Shown here: positions 9,521-20,309 of the stretch, piece after piece
Layout: each line of letters opens with the position of its first letter
Position numbering within the stretch: position 1 is the stretch's first letter
Assembly (NCBI GenBank): GCA_947652605.1
Contig: OX393583.1
Span: 13,433,222-13,497,221, forward strand
DNA: 64,000 bases
DNA from: Elmis aenea
Lineage: Eukaryota; Arthropoda; Insecta; Coleoptera; Elmidae
Direction of reading: 5' to 3'
Program-made: the position numbers and the translations under genes
Notes under the pieces: generated by a model
Database searches by the model: none
What the model was told of the DNA's origin: nothing
What the model saw: only the letters and a program-made list of their open reading frames with translations

Positions 9521-12500
9521 GTTTGTGATGGTGATACATTAGTAAATAACGATTTCAATCAGGGTAATAAAATTATTTCACGATCACGAGGAAGAGGTAC
9601 CACATATTATTGCCCCCTCGAATATCTCGTTTGTTTCTAAGAAATAATCCTAACAGACCTCATATATTATTAAATGATTAAAAAAGTTGCATTCAGGAAT
9701 ATAAATTTGCCTAATAAACAGGCTTTATTCAACTTTTTATCAAATTGAACTACCTAGTATGGTTTAAACCAGGGTTGAGCAGATTTAAATCAAGCGATTT
9801 TTTAAAAAAAATCATCGATTTAACCCTGCTGTTCTGTTCGTATTTGCTGCGCGCTTGTACCGTTCGGGTACATATGACCCGATACCTAATAATATAACAA
9901 AAATAGCTTTATAACAGATTTATTACTAAATAAATAAACATAAACACATTGTAAATGAATGAAATAAATTTAAACATATTTTAAGTGCAATAAATAAACT
10001 TAAGCTCATTATAAATATAAAAAAATAACAGTTCAGTGTCTGAAATATATGCTATAAAATGTTACATTTTTAATTTTTTTTGCAATTGGAGCAAATATAA
10101 GTGACATGTACCTTGCAAATGTATTTATTACAGTAAGAACACAACATATTTGTCTTATGATCATTTTTCGATAAACATAATTTACACCGTGCGCGTTTTA
10201 CACCACTAACCGTTGCTCCAGAAGATCCCGAGGCCGAGTTTTGATTTGTACTTTTCTGCATGTTTTCGACTACTTTACGTGATTCTACAGTTCTTAGCAT
10301 GTGTGTCCTATTAACTAAGTTATATTTGATAAGTGACATTCCCAATTCCTCCAGAAATAACCTTCGTTTCGTCAATTTTTTTTCGTGCCATCCTGGATTT
10401 ATGGCAGTCCATAAAACAAATGCATTATAAGCTGAGATATCGAGTATATTATAAAAAATTATTAACGGCCAGCGATTGGTTTTAAGTTTGCACGTGTAAG
10501 TATTTACAAGCTGATCAAGGGTGTCTACAGCTCCTTTAGTTGCATTGTACTCTAATATCATTTCAGGTTTTTTATCATCTCTAGTACTAACTGCTCTATC
10601 ATTATACAATGTACCTACTCATTAGAATCACGTTTTTATTTTTTTTAGGAATGTAGTTTACTATTGTCGTGTCCTTTGTAAAATAAAATGATGAACTATG
10701 CACCTCCTTATTACACAAATTTTGAGGAAGTTCTGGCTTATTTTTTCTAATTGTCCCAAGCATTGTAATTTTTCTCTTGAGAAGAAATTGGCCTAAATTA
10801 TAAGATGTAAAAAAATTATCGCAAGTTACATTATGTCCTCTCAATTCTGTTGTTAGATCACTTATTACTCGCATACCTTGGTTTCTTTCTGGTAGCGCTC
10901 CTAATTATTTACCGGTATATATTTGAGACTTTAGGATGTATGACGTTTTACTGACACACAAGGTCCATATTTTTATTCCATATTTTGATGGCTTACTTGG
11001 AATGTACTGCTTGAAAGGACAGCGGCCGCGAAATCCAACTAACTGTTCGTCTATAGTTATATTTTCAACAGGGTAATATAATTTTGGGAGCACTCCACCC
11101 ATTTTTCCCATATTTCTCTTATCGCCGCAAGCTTATCTCTGCTTCTTTTTTCTTGACGGGTGGATTTATTGTCAAATCGTATAACACGCGATATAGTACA
11201 AAATGTTTCTAAAGACATTGTTGCACGAAAAATGTTACGGCCAGTTTCTTTATTCCACAAGCTTTTAGTCGCTTCCCCGTACGATTTGTAAACTACTGCT
11301 AGTAACAATAGTCCAATGTATGCTTGAAAATTGGCACTATCTAAACTTTTCCATTTTTGGTTAAAAACTCGTTCACCTTCAATGTTTGTCATTTTTATAA
11401 TTTCTTTTTCAATGTTTTAATTGAAAATTGTTGTAAATGCACTTTTCTCATCTGTTATTCTTGGGTCTAGGAAGATTCACCGAAAACCAATTCACCGAAA
11501 GCAATTCACCGAAAGCAATTCATCGAATATCAATTCGCCGAATAAGCAATTCACCGAATAAGCAATTCACCGAATCATCGAAAAATAAATGGATATAAAT
11601 TACGTGAAATATGTTAATCAAAGATCAGAAAGTAGGTAATATATTGTGACTGATCATCCTATTTTGTACATTGGTTGCACTTTTTGGGGTTAAGTACTTA
11701 TTACTCATATTTTTTTTTTTTAATTATGGCCTTATAAGGTGGTTGGACTCTCAAACGTTGTTTTACGTATTTATATCCACAATGCACACGTCATAACGAA
11801 GTTATGAATTTTTTTGTGAACCTAGGTGCTTATTTTTCCAAACAAATTTCGGCTTTTGCAGGGGTCTAGTTTTTGGCGTTTTTCTCGGGAACCGTTTGAG
11901 ATAATTTTGAAAACTTTGCATTGTTTTACTCGCAAAGGATGCGCGCATCGGAAAATAAGAAATTTTGAATTTTTTCTAACACGGTGTCATGGCTTACGTT
12001 ACGCGATCGCAAAAATGACCATTTCTAAGCACCATTTTCGGACGTCCGTAAAGTATAGTAAACAAGCTTTAAAATACACTTTCTACAAGTCATCAGATGC
12101 GCCCATCTTTTAGCTACATTTTGAGCCCAAATTCAAGAATATTGCACATCCACAGGTCTAGAGCAATTATTATTCTCATTGTTTTAATTGTTTCTTACTG
12201 TGTAATAATTGCTCTAGACCTGTGGATATAAATACGCAAAACAACGTTTGAGGGTCCAACCACCTTATAAAGCCATAATTTAACAAAAAAAATATGAGTA
12301 ATAAGTACTTAACCCCAAAAAGTGCAACCAATGTACAAAATAGGATGGTCAGTCACAATATATTACCTACTTTCTGATCTTTGATTAACATATTTCACGT
12401 AATTTATATCCATTTATTTTTCGATGATTCGGTGAATTGCTTATTCGGTGAATTGCTTATTCGGTGAATTGATATTCGGTGAATTGCTTTTGGTGAATTG

Positions 12501-15500
12501 CTTTCGGTGAATTGGTTTTCGGTGAATCTTCCGGATACCGTTATTCTTGAAGTAGCGTACCTCGTAATACCTGGAGTATTTTTTATAACATTTGCAGAAG
12601 ATAACCGTCCTTGTTGCTGTGGAGGTTCCAATAACCACTCTATAATACCATTCTTTGATTGAATGCACAGGAATATCGATATCATATCGTGATAATAAAA
12701 TCAACGAAGTATAAGCGATAATGGAGGCGTATAACAGGCGAAGAAGAACTTTGACTCTTAACCTTGGAGAAATAAAAGATAAAATAACGGCAGTAGATTT
12801 ACACGATTTCTTGTTTGAACAATTTAATCTCGATGTAGAACATTTAGAGGCCATTGAAATCATTGGCTATAAAGTTTATATAAAATTTAAGCAACAATCA
12901 AAAACCGATGAAATCTTAGATGAACATGGTGATAGCACTAATTTTAGACACAAAAACGGCGAAACATACTTAGTTCGGCTAATCAATGAAGATGCTGAGA
13001 CCCTAGTTAGAGTACACGGCATACCTATACACAAGCCCAACGAAGAAATTAGTAGAGCAATGCAAGTGTATGGACAAGTACTTAACATAAAAAATGAGAC
13101 CTGGTGTAAACACCTAAAATTTCCAATACCAAACGGCATAAGGCAAATAAGAATGAAACTCAATAAATCTATCCCGTCATACGTAACGATTTTTGGAAGG
13201 AAAACATGGGTCACCTACAATGGACAGAAAAAAACATGCGATATGCAGCAGTCTAGATCATCTACTCGGAGAATGTCCCTCGTACACACCAACACGAAAC
13301 AGAGAGACACCTTCGGTCTCATCAGCACTTGAAAAGAGTGACCACCAAATTGCACAAACGAGCCAGTCCAGTAAGCCCACATATGCCAGCAAATTTCACA
13401 GCAACAATGTAGAGAGGGAGGTTGCTGAGAGCATCATACAGAAAAGTACTACTACTAATATAGTAGACACCAACGATCTTAAAACAACTAAAACAAACAA
13501 GGCAGAGCTTAATGATGTTACAACAACAAAAAACCCAAACGACACTGATACTACTGACAAGGAAAACAAAGGGAAAAAAAGGAAAAAGAAACAAGGAGAA
13601 ACAAAGCAATACCTCAAAAGTTTATGTGCAAGAAAATAGTGAATTTGGCAAAGAAAATAACTTCTACATACCGTCTATCGAAAGCCCAAACATAAACAAA
13701 CCATGGAAACCACCAAAATGAGTCGTTTTAAATTGGAATATTTGATGGTTAATGTTTACTTACTTTATTTTTTACTCAAAAACGGCAGGTTTTACGAGAT
13801 AAACTAAAGAATAGATAAAGTTTCTAAATAAATCAAGCTTTAAAAAAAAATATTTTTAATTAAAAAAATTTAACCCACCAAAAAGTTCTGATAAGAAAAC
13901 CAACAGGGGTCGCACTTTTCAACCCCCTGTGGAGGTGTGAGATGATTAAAAATGTTACTATGGGAAACCTTTTAATAAGTATAAGACATCTACCAAATAT
14001 CATTTTCCTAAATTTATCCAAATTTGAAAAATAAAATAAAAACCTAATTTTACCGCACCCCTTTAGGGGGGTGTAACTTCGAAAGGAGACGTCTAAGGAA
14101 TCTTTTTTTTATGAAAGACCCCCTCTAATTTTCGATAATGAATCACCTCCTGAATTTTTTTGCAATACTTAAGAAACACCCTGTACATAAAAGTTGGGTT
14201 TTCATAAAATTTTACATAGCCTGGGAAGCAAAACAGGAAAAATCAATAATTACCATAATAACAGTAAGCACCCGATGTACGCGCTTCTTTTCTCAAAATC
14301 CAGGGCGTTTTGCATGACAGCAACTAAACTTATGTTAGATTGCATTTAAGTCCAGCATTTTCATGTTATTGTCTTAAATTTTGTTATCTTATTTAAAACA
14401 TTATAATGTTGTAGGTCGTGGGTCTTGCAAGGAGAATAGACAGAATAGATGAGCTATCGAAGCAACTGGCAGGACAACCTGGAAGGCTTTATCCATACCG
14501 ATGCGATATCAGCAAAGAAGACGATGTTCTTAGAGCATTTAAATGGATAAAAGAACACATTGGCCGTGTTTATGTACTCATCAACAACGCGGGACTTACC
14601 AGACCAACTAATTTAACAGGAAGGTTATTAATAACTTATATTGCTGGAGGAATTTACGTTTACTGCCTACTTAATAAACAAAAACTAAAAAATCTACAAA
14701 ATTGAGGTTAGGTATGAATATTAACAAACCGTGGTAACCACCAAAATAAAACGTTTTATTTAGAATATGTAATGGTTCATGTTCACTTATTTTATTTTTC
14801 ACTCAAAAACTGTAGGTTTTACACTAAAGGTTAAAGAATAAAAAAGTTTCTAAATAAATCAAGCTTTTAAATAAAACTGTTTAAATTGCAAAAGTTCAAG
14901 CGCCAAGCCTCCAAGAAGTTCTGATAAAACAACCAACAGGGGGTCGCACTTGTGAAGGTGGGAGCATGCCCAACTTCATTCATAATCCGCTACACTAAGT
15001 TTTTTTATATGGAACACCCTGTATATTTTGTAATTTTTGGATGTAAAATTAAATTCTCTTTCAAGAATATTATAGGTTGTTTATGTCTAAAATGAACCGT
15101 TTTTGAGTTATTAACGTTTTTTTGAAAATTTTGACAGATGCAGACCTTTATAAAAATATTTATATTTATTAACATAACAACACCAGAGCAATTTACTCTC
15201 GTAATTTATTAGACAATAGTGTCGTAGTGATTGTTGATTGGTTAAACTTTTAAAATAATATACAGGGTGTTCGTTTTACTCGATCCATTTCGCTAAACTT
15301 TAAACGCATGTAAGTCATTTTTTTTTTAAATGGAACACCCTATATATTTTTACATTTTCTTGTAGTGTTCTTGTTGTGTTGTAAATAAAATAATTCATTG
15401 ATACCTTGATTTTTTGCTTTGTTTAGGCGTTTTGTTTTTGTTTCGTATCAGCTAATAGGTGAAATCCGACGTTATTAATTCATGGCTTGCTTAATTTTTT

Positions 15501-18500
15501 TCATAAAATCGTTTTTTAATGTTAAAGCAGTTAAATTTCAAAATAAATGTATCACATGGCACATCATTAAATAGAGAAAAAAATAAGCTCTCGAATGACA
15601 CTAAAATCAACTATGGTTTGCATTTAAAAAAATGCAAGTTTATGCTGTATCTTCTAAAGTAAGCAATATTAAAAAAATTGATTGCCGCCATTTTATAGCG
15701 ATCAAAAATATCTACCACATTTGTTAGAAACTTTTTTGCTATATCTCATAGCAACTGAGATAAGTTCATGTAAAATAAATGCCACATTTTTGGTTTTTCA
15801 ACAATATCAATATGAATTGTTTTTTCAAAAACAAAAGCATCGCTGTATTGCTCTATGAAATAGGTAACTTTTGTCCCATTTGACCGACCTTGTATTTACC
15901 ATTAAATAAAAAGATAAAGGAAAGAGCTTTTAATACTATACTGCAGCGTTTGAGCGGCGACGGAAATGCCGACATAAAAGGCCACTAATGGCGGCCGGTT
16001 GTGACAGGTGAACCAGTCAGAGAAATTTAGAGTTTTGTGTGCTGCAGTGGTTAGCTGTAGATCTTGTAGTCTTACTAGGTCAAAAAATGTTGAAGATTAA
16101 AAGATTACGTTTCATAGGTAAGTACTTAAGTAGACATTAATATTTTGTAGTGTAATCATGTATTGAAAATTTGATGTGGTCTGTCAAAATGGTATGTCAT
16201 ATCAGTGGCGTGCATTTGTGTACAGCATATTTTTTAACTCTCATAATAAACAATCCAAATATTGAAGTATGCTGTCGTTTTTTTATTTCCCTCAACCACG
16301 AAACAAGAAGTAAATAAGTAAATAACAGGCTCAATTCAAAGCAAAGCAAGTATTTACATTAATTAATACATATTTAAAAATGTTAGATACGCCACTGAGA
16401 AGCGGAAATATGCATCCGCCATATTGAGAGGCTAACCTGGACGCCTTAGTATCGCTATAACGCTCATTCCTTTATCTTTTTATTCAATGGTATTTACGGT
16501 TTAAAAGTTACCCATATTGAGCCTCGAATTCTGGACACACTGTATTATCTTTTTAAGCAGTTTTTTTTTTAGTATTTTAGAATATGTTCTTGCTATAGTA
16601 ATGGTGTCTTAATTTTCTTTACACTTTTATTTAAAAAAAAACTATTAACATAATTTGTTTTTGAACTGCAGATGGAAACACTGACGAATGGCGGCGTATT
16701 TTTGATGTTAACGTCCTTGGTTTGTGCATGTGCACCCGAGAGGCCACCAGGGTCATGAAGGAGCACGACATAGCTGGTCATATTATTCATATAAACAGTG
16801 TTACCGGACATTATGTAACTCCAATGCCAGAACCAGTGATGAACGTATATGCCGCTTCCAAATTTGCCGTTACTGCGCTAACAGAAACTTTGCGACAAGA
16901 ACTGAGACATTACAAGAGTAAAATCAGAGTAACGGTTAGTACATTTTTCACAGAAATAATGGCCTCTTTTCAATTAAGCAATCTATCAAGCGTTAGGTGA
17001 AGCATACAAATTTAAAAACATATTGATTGTTGCATAAGTTCGCAGCGATTTTAGTTTCCAAGGCCAAAGTGCTTTAGAAAGAAATTTGTTTGAGTCAAAC
17101 TACTAACAATTATCGTTAACTTAAAGTGTAGAATTTTGTGGTTGCTAGCAGTCGCAAAGTATTAATAAAATGATTTATATTGTGACGGACCGTACTATAC
17201 AGGGTGGACTATTTTCGATGCCCATACAGGGTATCTCGGTTATTATCACAGATAAAAAAAACTAAGTACGTAGTCTCGATTTATTTTTTCGAGAGAAATT
17301 CATTGCCGTAAACAGATTTTTGATATCTTTTTTAATTGTCGAAATATAGCCAAAAACCGATTTTTGGCAATTTTCAAAAATGTTAAATATCTCGCTTAAA
17401 CGAAAAGATACAGAAAAACATTCACGACAATTTTGGCATGATTTTTTGTGCTTAATAAGACAGCGATGTTTAATTGTTTTTTACTCATATCAATACTGAT
17501 ATATTACAGCTAACTTTCTTATTTTAAACGGCAACCATAAGCAAATTACATATTTTTGAAAAACGCAAAAAATAAGCTTTCGATTCATGTCAAAGCCAAC
17601 TTGGGTTGCCATTTAAAATAAGAAAGTTAGGTGGTATATCAATATTTGTATGAGTAACAAAAAATTAAACATCGCCATCTTATTAAGAGGAATTCAAAAA
17701 TGTAAAAATATACAGGGTGTTCTATTTAAAATATTAAAGTTTGAGTCCGTTTCCGGTTGAACCGGAAGTCGTATTGCAACCTTAATAACGCTGAGATACA
17801 AAATTTCATTTTTATATCTGCAATAGTGTTCTAGATATATGTCTGTTTCCATACTTTTGCGCATCCCTGTAATGTACGAGTATATAGATTTAAGCTAAAA
17901 AGAATCGTAAATTTTACAAGTTGATTTTGACATTATTATTTTTGCCACTACCGGCAAAAGTAAAACTTTCATTTAGGGTAGGCAGTGAAAAAATGTTCAT
18001 ATACGTGAGTAGAAAAATCTTGGATCATATAAATTACATGGATAACACAACACCATAGGAATATAGTTAAGACAATGTTGCCGACATGTACAACGTGCCT
18101 TTTTAAACCTATCTCTTTCTACATCATGTGGACCCTTTATGCGCTATCTTTGTTTTGGCCCCGGGTCCGCTGTCATCGTAGCGCAACCTTTGATCTAAAA
18201 GCGCAACCGTGATAATAACTGTAACGTACTTCCTACCTAGCCTATTCTAGCGACTGACGCGTGAATGACATTTAGAATTTTTTGCTATTAAAATCGTCGT
18301 TTAATTGAATCAATTTGATTCTAATAAGCGGTGTTTACTGTACTTCAATAAAACTTACTAAGTCTGATCTAATGTTATTGTATCCCCCCATATTTGACAC
18401 GGAAACATCCGAGTACATTGCATCTACTAGTAGTTCAAATAATGCTTTAGTTCAAATTTCGCGCGTAACCATAGTAACGCACACGATTTTACTCGGTGGG

Positions 18501-20198
18501 GCCGGAAAGCGAGATAGAAATATACTTTGATATGTGTTAGAAGGAGATGCAGTATAATTGTATGTCTGGGATATGTGTACAACATAGTTGCATTGTGGTA
18601 GTGTTATCCATGTAGTTTATATGATCTAAGAGAAAAATACAATGTTTAACTATGCATACGCCAAATTAACGTAATTTCATTTATGGGAACGATCCAAGTA
18701 TGTGATAAACTATATAACTTTTATGCTTGAACGAAATAATGAGGTACATTATTTTCTATTAAACCGAGAGCGTTTGCGCAATTAAATGTCTCGCTATAGA
18801 TTGCACTGAAGCGCAAAATTATACAATAAAATCGGATTTGATAAATATTAATTTTATTATTAACGATGTCGTGACCAATGTTCCCTCTAAGCTGCGCAAT
18901 GCGCAATTGCTCAGCAATTTTGGAAGTCTGCGCACTGCTCAGCGGCTTCTGCCCACCAGCTATTCCAATGCGCGAAGTATTCATGCATTTGTTTTTTTTT
19001 TTTTTCGTTTAACCACATAAAGTTGAATCCAGATCTGGCTTTACTACACAGCCTAGGAAGTTTGTCAAAAAATCGAATTCTTTTCGACATAAATTTCCGA
19101 TGGATGGCGATAGACTTATTGCCAACCAGCGGAAATGTATGGCGAACGGTTCTTAGACTTGACGTAGGATAATTCACGGAACTAGTTACCGACCTCAGCT
19201 GGTTTTATTTTAGACCCAACAAATATGCTGAAACGTTCAGCAATTCAATCTACTTCTATACGTCAAATCAATCTAAAATAAAGAAAAACGAATTTAAATA
19301 TGAATGGCCCTCCCGATCAATTGAAACTGAAATGCTATCGTCATCAAAAATTATGTCTATTAAACTTGGACATGTTTTTAGTTATCGAAGCAATACAGAT
19401 TACGTCATTTGTAGAATTTACAGTCAGTAAAATTAATTCAAAAGGTGAATTTACTACTGGTAAAAACTGGGCCGAATGGAAAATACACAATTTAAAGCGA
19501 CGTTTAAGTCAAAAAGTTCACTGATTCGGTTGTCGCCATACGAAATAAAAACGGAAGAATTTTGAGAATTTAAACTGACATATCTTTTTTTTGCTCATTT
19601 TTCGGTTTGTGTGTTCAGCTCTTGTATTTTTAGCTCAGCGACAGTCTACTCTTAGAGGGAACATTGGTCGTGACCAGTAAAAATATCATTGTATTATATC
19701 AACCCGCAAAGGAGTCCTTCAGGCTCCTCCACTCGACACGAACATCAACGACTCGCGCTGCGCGCTCGTCAGGAAGCGAGCGCGTACAATTCTTTTATCG
19801 ATCGATCATCGGGTAAGAAACGTTTTTCACTTCAGTACATGTACATGTATGCCTTTATTAAAATTGTTGGAACAATATGCGTGACTCCTGCAGTCTTTAC
19901 TTCTTCGTGACTTCAAGTTTTTTCCATGCAATTTAATTAAATATTTTTTTAGAGTATAAGTCCCGGTGTAGTTCGAACAGAATTCCAAGATGGATTTCCT
20001 GATGATGGTACTAGGGATGCTGTGTCCACCATGCCCGCACTGAAACCTGAAGACATATCTGAAGCTGTTGTGTATGTTTTATCAACAGCCCCGCACGTTC
20101 AAGTAAGTAAATATAAAATGTCTGCAGGGCAGCTTAATAATTAAGTTTTGTTGCAGGTTCACGAATTGTTAATTCGTCCACTGGGAGAAATGTTTTAA
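9425..20198 (+). CDS. SDR gene A: short-chain dehydrogenase/reductase, farnesol dehydrogenase/DHRS11-like (five exons, one defective donor)
   Basis: NAD(P)-dependent oxidoreductase of the classical SDR family, like insect farnesol dehydrogenases that oxidise farnesol in juvenile hormone metabolism; the substrate cannot be read from sequence. Exons 9425-9520, 14415-14619, 16672-16934, 19953-20102 and 20157-20198 give about 251 residues, the usual length. Motifs are the cofactor turn TGASAGMG (12-19), NNAG (89-92), N114, S143 and catalytic YAASK (Y160, K164), then SPGVVRTEF and the end LLIRPLGEMF. Four of the five exon edges at introns 1, 3 and 4 are canonical. The exon 2 donor is not: alignment to SDR gene B requires exon 2 to end at 14619, but the intron then begins GAAGGT. 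The nearest GT (14624) would bring a stop within five codons. So A is either spliced at a non-canonical site or is a recent pseudogene. It is convergent with SDR gene B. Confidence 0.82.
9770..9828. mobile_element. Minimal 59-bp hAT-type MITE in SDR A intron 1
   Basis: Begins CAGGGTTGAGCAGATTTAAA and ends TCGATTTAACCCTG. These are the ends of the 1.25-kb MITE at 22200-23451 with almost all of the interior deleted. No clear 8-bp duplication flanks it. Confidence 0.5.
10070..12720 (-). pseudogene. piggyBac transposase pseudogene, split by a palindromic element
   Basis: A piggyBac (DDE_Tnp_1_7) transposase on -, broken by frameshifts and by the element at 11464-12539. From N to C: PPQQQGRLSSANVI near 12600; FQAYIGLLLLAVVYKS and WNKETGRNIFRATMSLETF (11392-11100); NITIDEQLVGFRGRCPFKQ (to 11000); GHNVTCDNFFTSYNLGQFLL (10830); GAVDTLDQLVNTYTCK and TNRWPLIIFYNILDIS (10610-10430). 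It ends in a Cys-rich zinc-binding tail (CKLCLSKNDHK, CSYCNKYICKVH, CSNCKKN) before 10070. Catalytic Asp positions in DEQ, DNFF and VDTLDQ are still visible. At least three frame changes make it inactive. It lies in intron 1 of SDR gene A. Confidence 0.85.
11464..12539. mobile_element. Palindromic element with minisatellite arms, MuDR/Rehavkus-like, copy type 2
   Basis: A 1,076-bp element starting GGTCTAGGAAGATTCACCG and ending in the approximate reverse complement (rc GGTATCCGGAAGATTCACCG). It is flanked by a perfect 10-bp direct repeat GTTATTCTTG (454-463 and 540-549 of the 11.4- and 12.5-kb lines). Each arm has a tandem AATTCACCGAAAGC/AATTCGCCGAATAAGC minisatellite. It interrupts the piggyBac pseudogene, whose coding resumes on both sides. 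A further inverted element sits in the middle (about 11740-12250). No transposase gene is carried. Confidence 0.75.
12721..13721 (+). pseudogene. LINE ORF1-like (gag-type nucleic-acid-binding protein) remnant
   Basis: The 203-codon frame from 12721 resembles ORF1 proteins of insect non-LTR retrotransposons (I/Jockey-like): an RNA-binding fold (VHGIPIHKPNEEISRAMQVY, IPSYVTIFGRKTWVTYNGQK) leading to a zinc-knuckle region. A frameshift near 13240 moves the knuckle (CSSLDHLLGECPSY) and the Lys/Thr-rich tail into the next frame (13193-13639). No endonuclease or reverse transcriptase follows, so only the ORF1 part survives. It lies directly beside the piggyBac remnant in SDR A intron 1. Assignment is by pattern only. 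Confidence 0.5.
13690..13960 (+). repeat. Direct repeat upstream of SDR A exon 2
   Basis: About 270 bp that recurs in the same orientation at 14712-14960 (shared AACCACCAAAAT, CTCAAAAAC-GTAGGTTTTAC and TTTCTAAATAAATCAAGCTT blocks, then AAGTTCTGATAA and ACCAACAGGGG). The two copies bracket SDR A exon 2. Between this copy and the exon I see only degraded repeat. Confidence 0.6.
14415..14619 (+). CDS. SDR gene A exon 2
   Basis: Begins after ATGTTGTAG in phase 0 (VVGLARRIDRIDELSKQLAG) and carries DISKEDD, FKWIKEHIG and the NNAG motif, ending NLT plus one base. The intron starts GAAGGT instead of GT. The exon end is set by alignment with the uninterrupted exon 2 of SDR gene B. Confidence 0.75.
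14712..14960 (+). repeat. Direct repeat downstream of SDR A exon 2
   Basis: Second copy of the repeat at 13690-13960, in the same orientation, now in intron 2. Unequal exchange between the copies would remove exon 2. Confidence 0.6.
15860..16525. repeat. Inverted-repeat element in SDR A intron 2
   Basis: Left block TTACCATTAAATAAAAAGAT with AAAGGAAAGAGC (about 15895) is mirrored by GCTCATTCCTTTATCTTTTT with ATTCAATGG (about 16465). It is probably a degraded palindromic DNA transposon. The rest of intron 2 (14960-15860) holds truncated CAGGGTGTTCC-type MITE ends and no gene. Confidence 0.45.
16672..16934 (+). CDS. SDR gene A exon 3
   Basis: Follows TTTGAACTGCAG. It encodes GNTDEWRRIFDVNVLGLC, HIINS-type strand IHINSVTGH and the catalytic Y160-AAS-K164, ending KIRVT before GTTAGT, phase 0. 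Confidence 0.85.
17713..17869. mobile_element. Short mariner-like MITE, copy 2
   Basis: Starts CAGGGTGTTCTATTTAAAAT and ends CGCATCCCTG, with TA on both sides. It is homologous to 145-327 but about 25 bp shorter. The preceding 17200-17700 has paired arms of a truncated CAGGGTGGACTA-type MITE. The remainder of intron 3 up to 18875 shows no gene. Confidence 0.65.
18876..19666. mobile_element. Non-autonomous hAT element with perfect TSD
   Basis: Starts CAATGTTCCCTCTAAGCTGC and ends CTCTTAGAGGGAACATTG. Flanked by GTCGTGAC at 18868-18875 and 19667-19674, a perfect 8-bp TSD. It is 791 bp long with no intact transposase; the 74-codon frame at 19300 may be a fragment of one. It lies in intron 3 of SDR gene A, 286 bp before exon 4. 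Confidence 0.85.
19953..20102 (+). CDS. SDR gene A exon 4
   Basis: Begins after TTTTTTTAG (SISPGVVRTEFQDGFPDD) and ends APHVQ before GTAAGT, phase 0 on both sides. It contains the conserved SPG(V/P)V segment after the active site and the [14 protein letters not shown] helix shared with SDR gene B. Confidence 0.85.
20157..20198 (+). CDS. SDR gene A exon 5 (terminal, 13 codons plus stop)
   Basis: Follows TTTTGTTGCAG and encodes VHELLIRPLGEMF then TAA. The matching exon of SDR gene B has the same length and encodes [13 protein letters not shown]. Confidence 0.8.
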   Translation, partial: VHELLIRPLGEMF

Positions 20199-20271
20199 AC
20201 GTGCGCTATTCAAAGTTTAACGTGGAGTAATTTAAAGATAAATACAATACAAATTATTAAAATCTTAATTG

Positions 20272-20277
20272 AATAAA
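20272..20277 (+). promoter_or_regulatory. Polyadenylation signal of SDR gene A
   Basis: AATAAA 74 bp after the stop codon and just before the satellite array. Confidence 0.5.
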
Positions 20278-20309
20278 AATTGTTTTTAGCGTTTTGAGCG
20301 TCTTATTTA

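Noticed and set aside
9260..9640. 126-codon frame as the full SDR A start
   Set aside because: The extra N-terminal residues are not SDR-like, the frame runs past the GTTTGT donor, and paralogue B starts at the equivalent of ATG 9425.
13322..13617. Two Phe/Val-rich frames on - that resemble membrane proteins
   Set aside because: They are the antisense of the Lys/Thr-rich LINE ORF1 tail.
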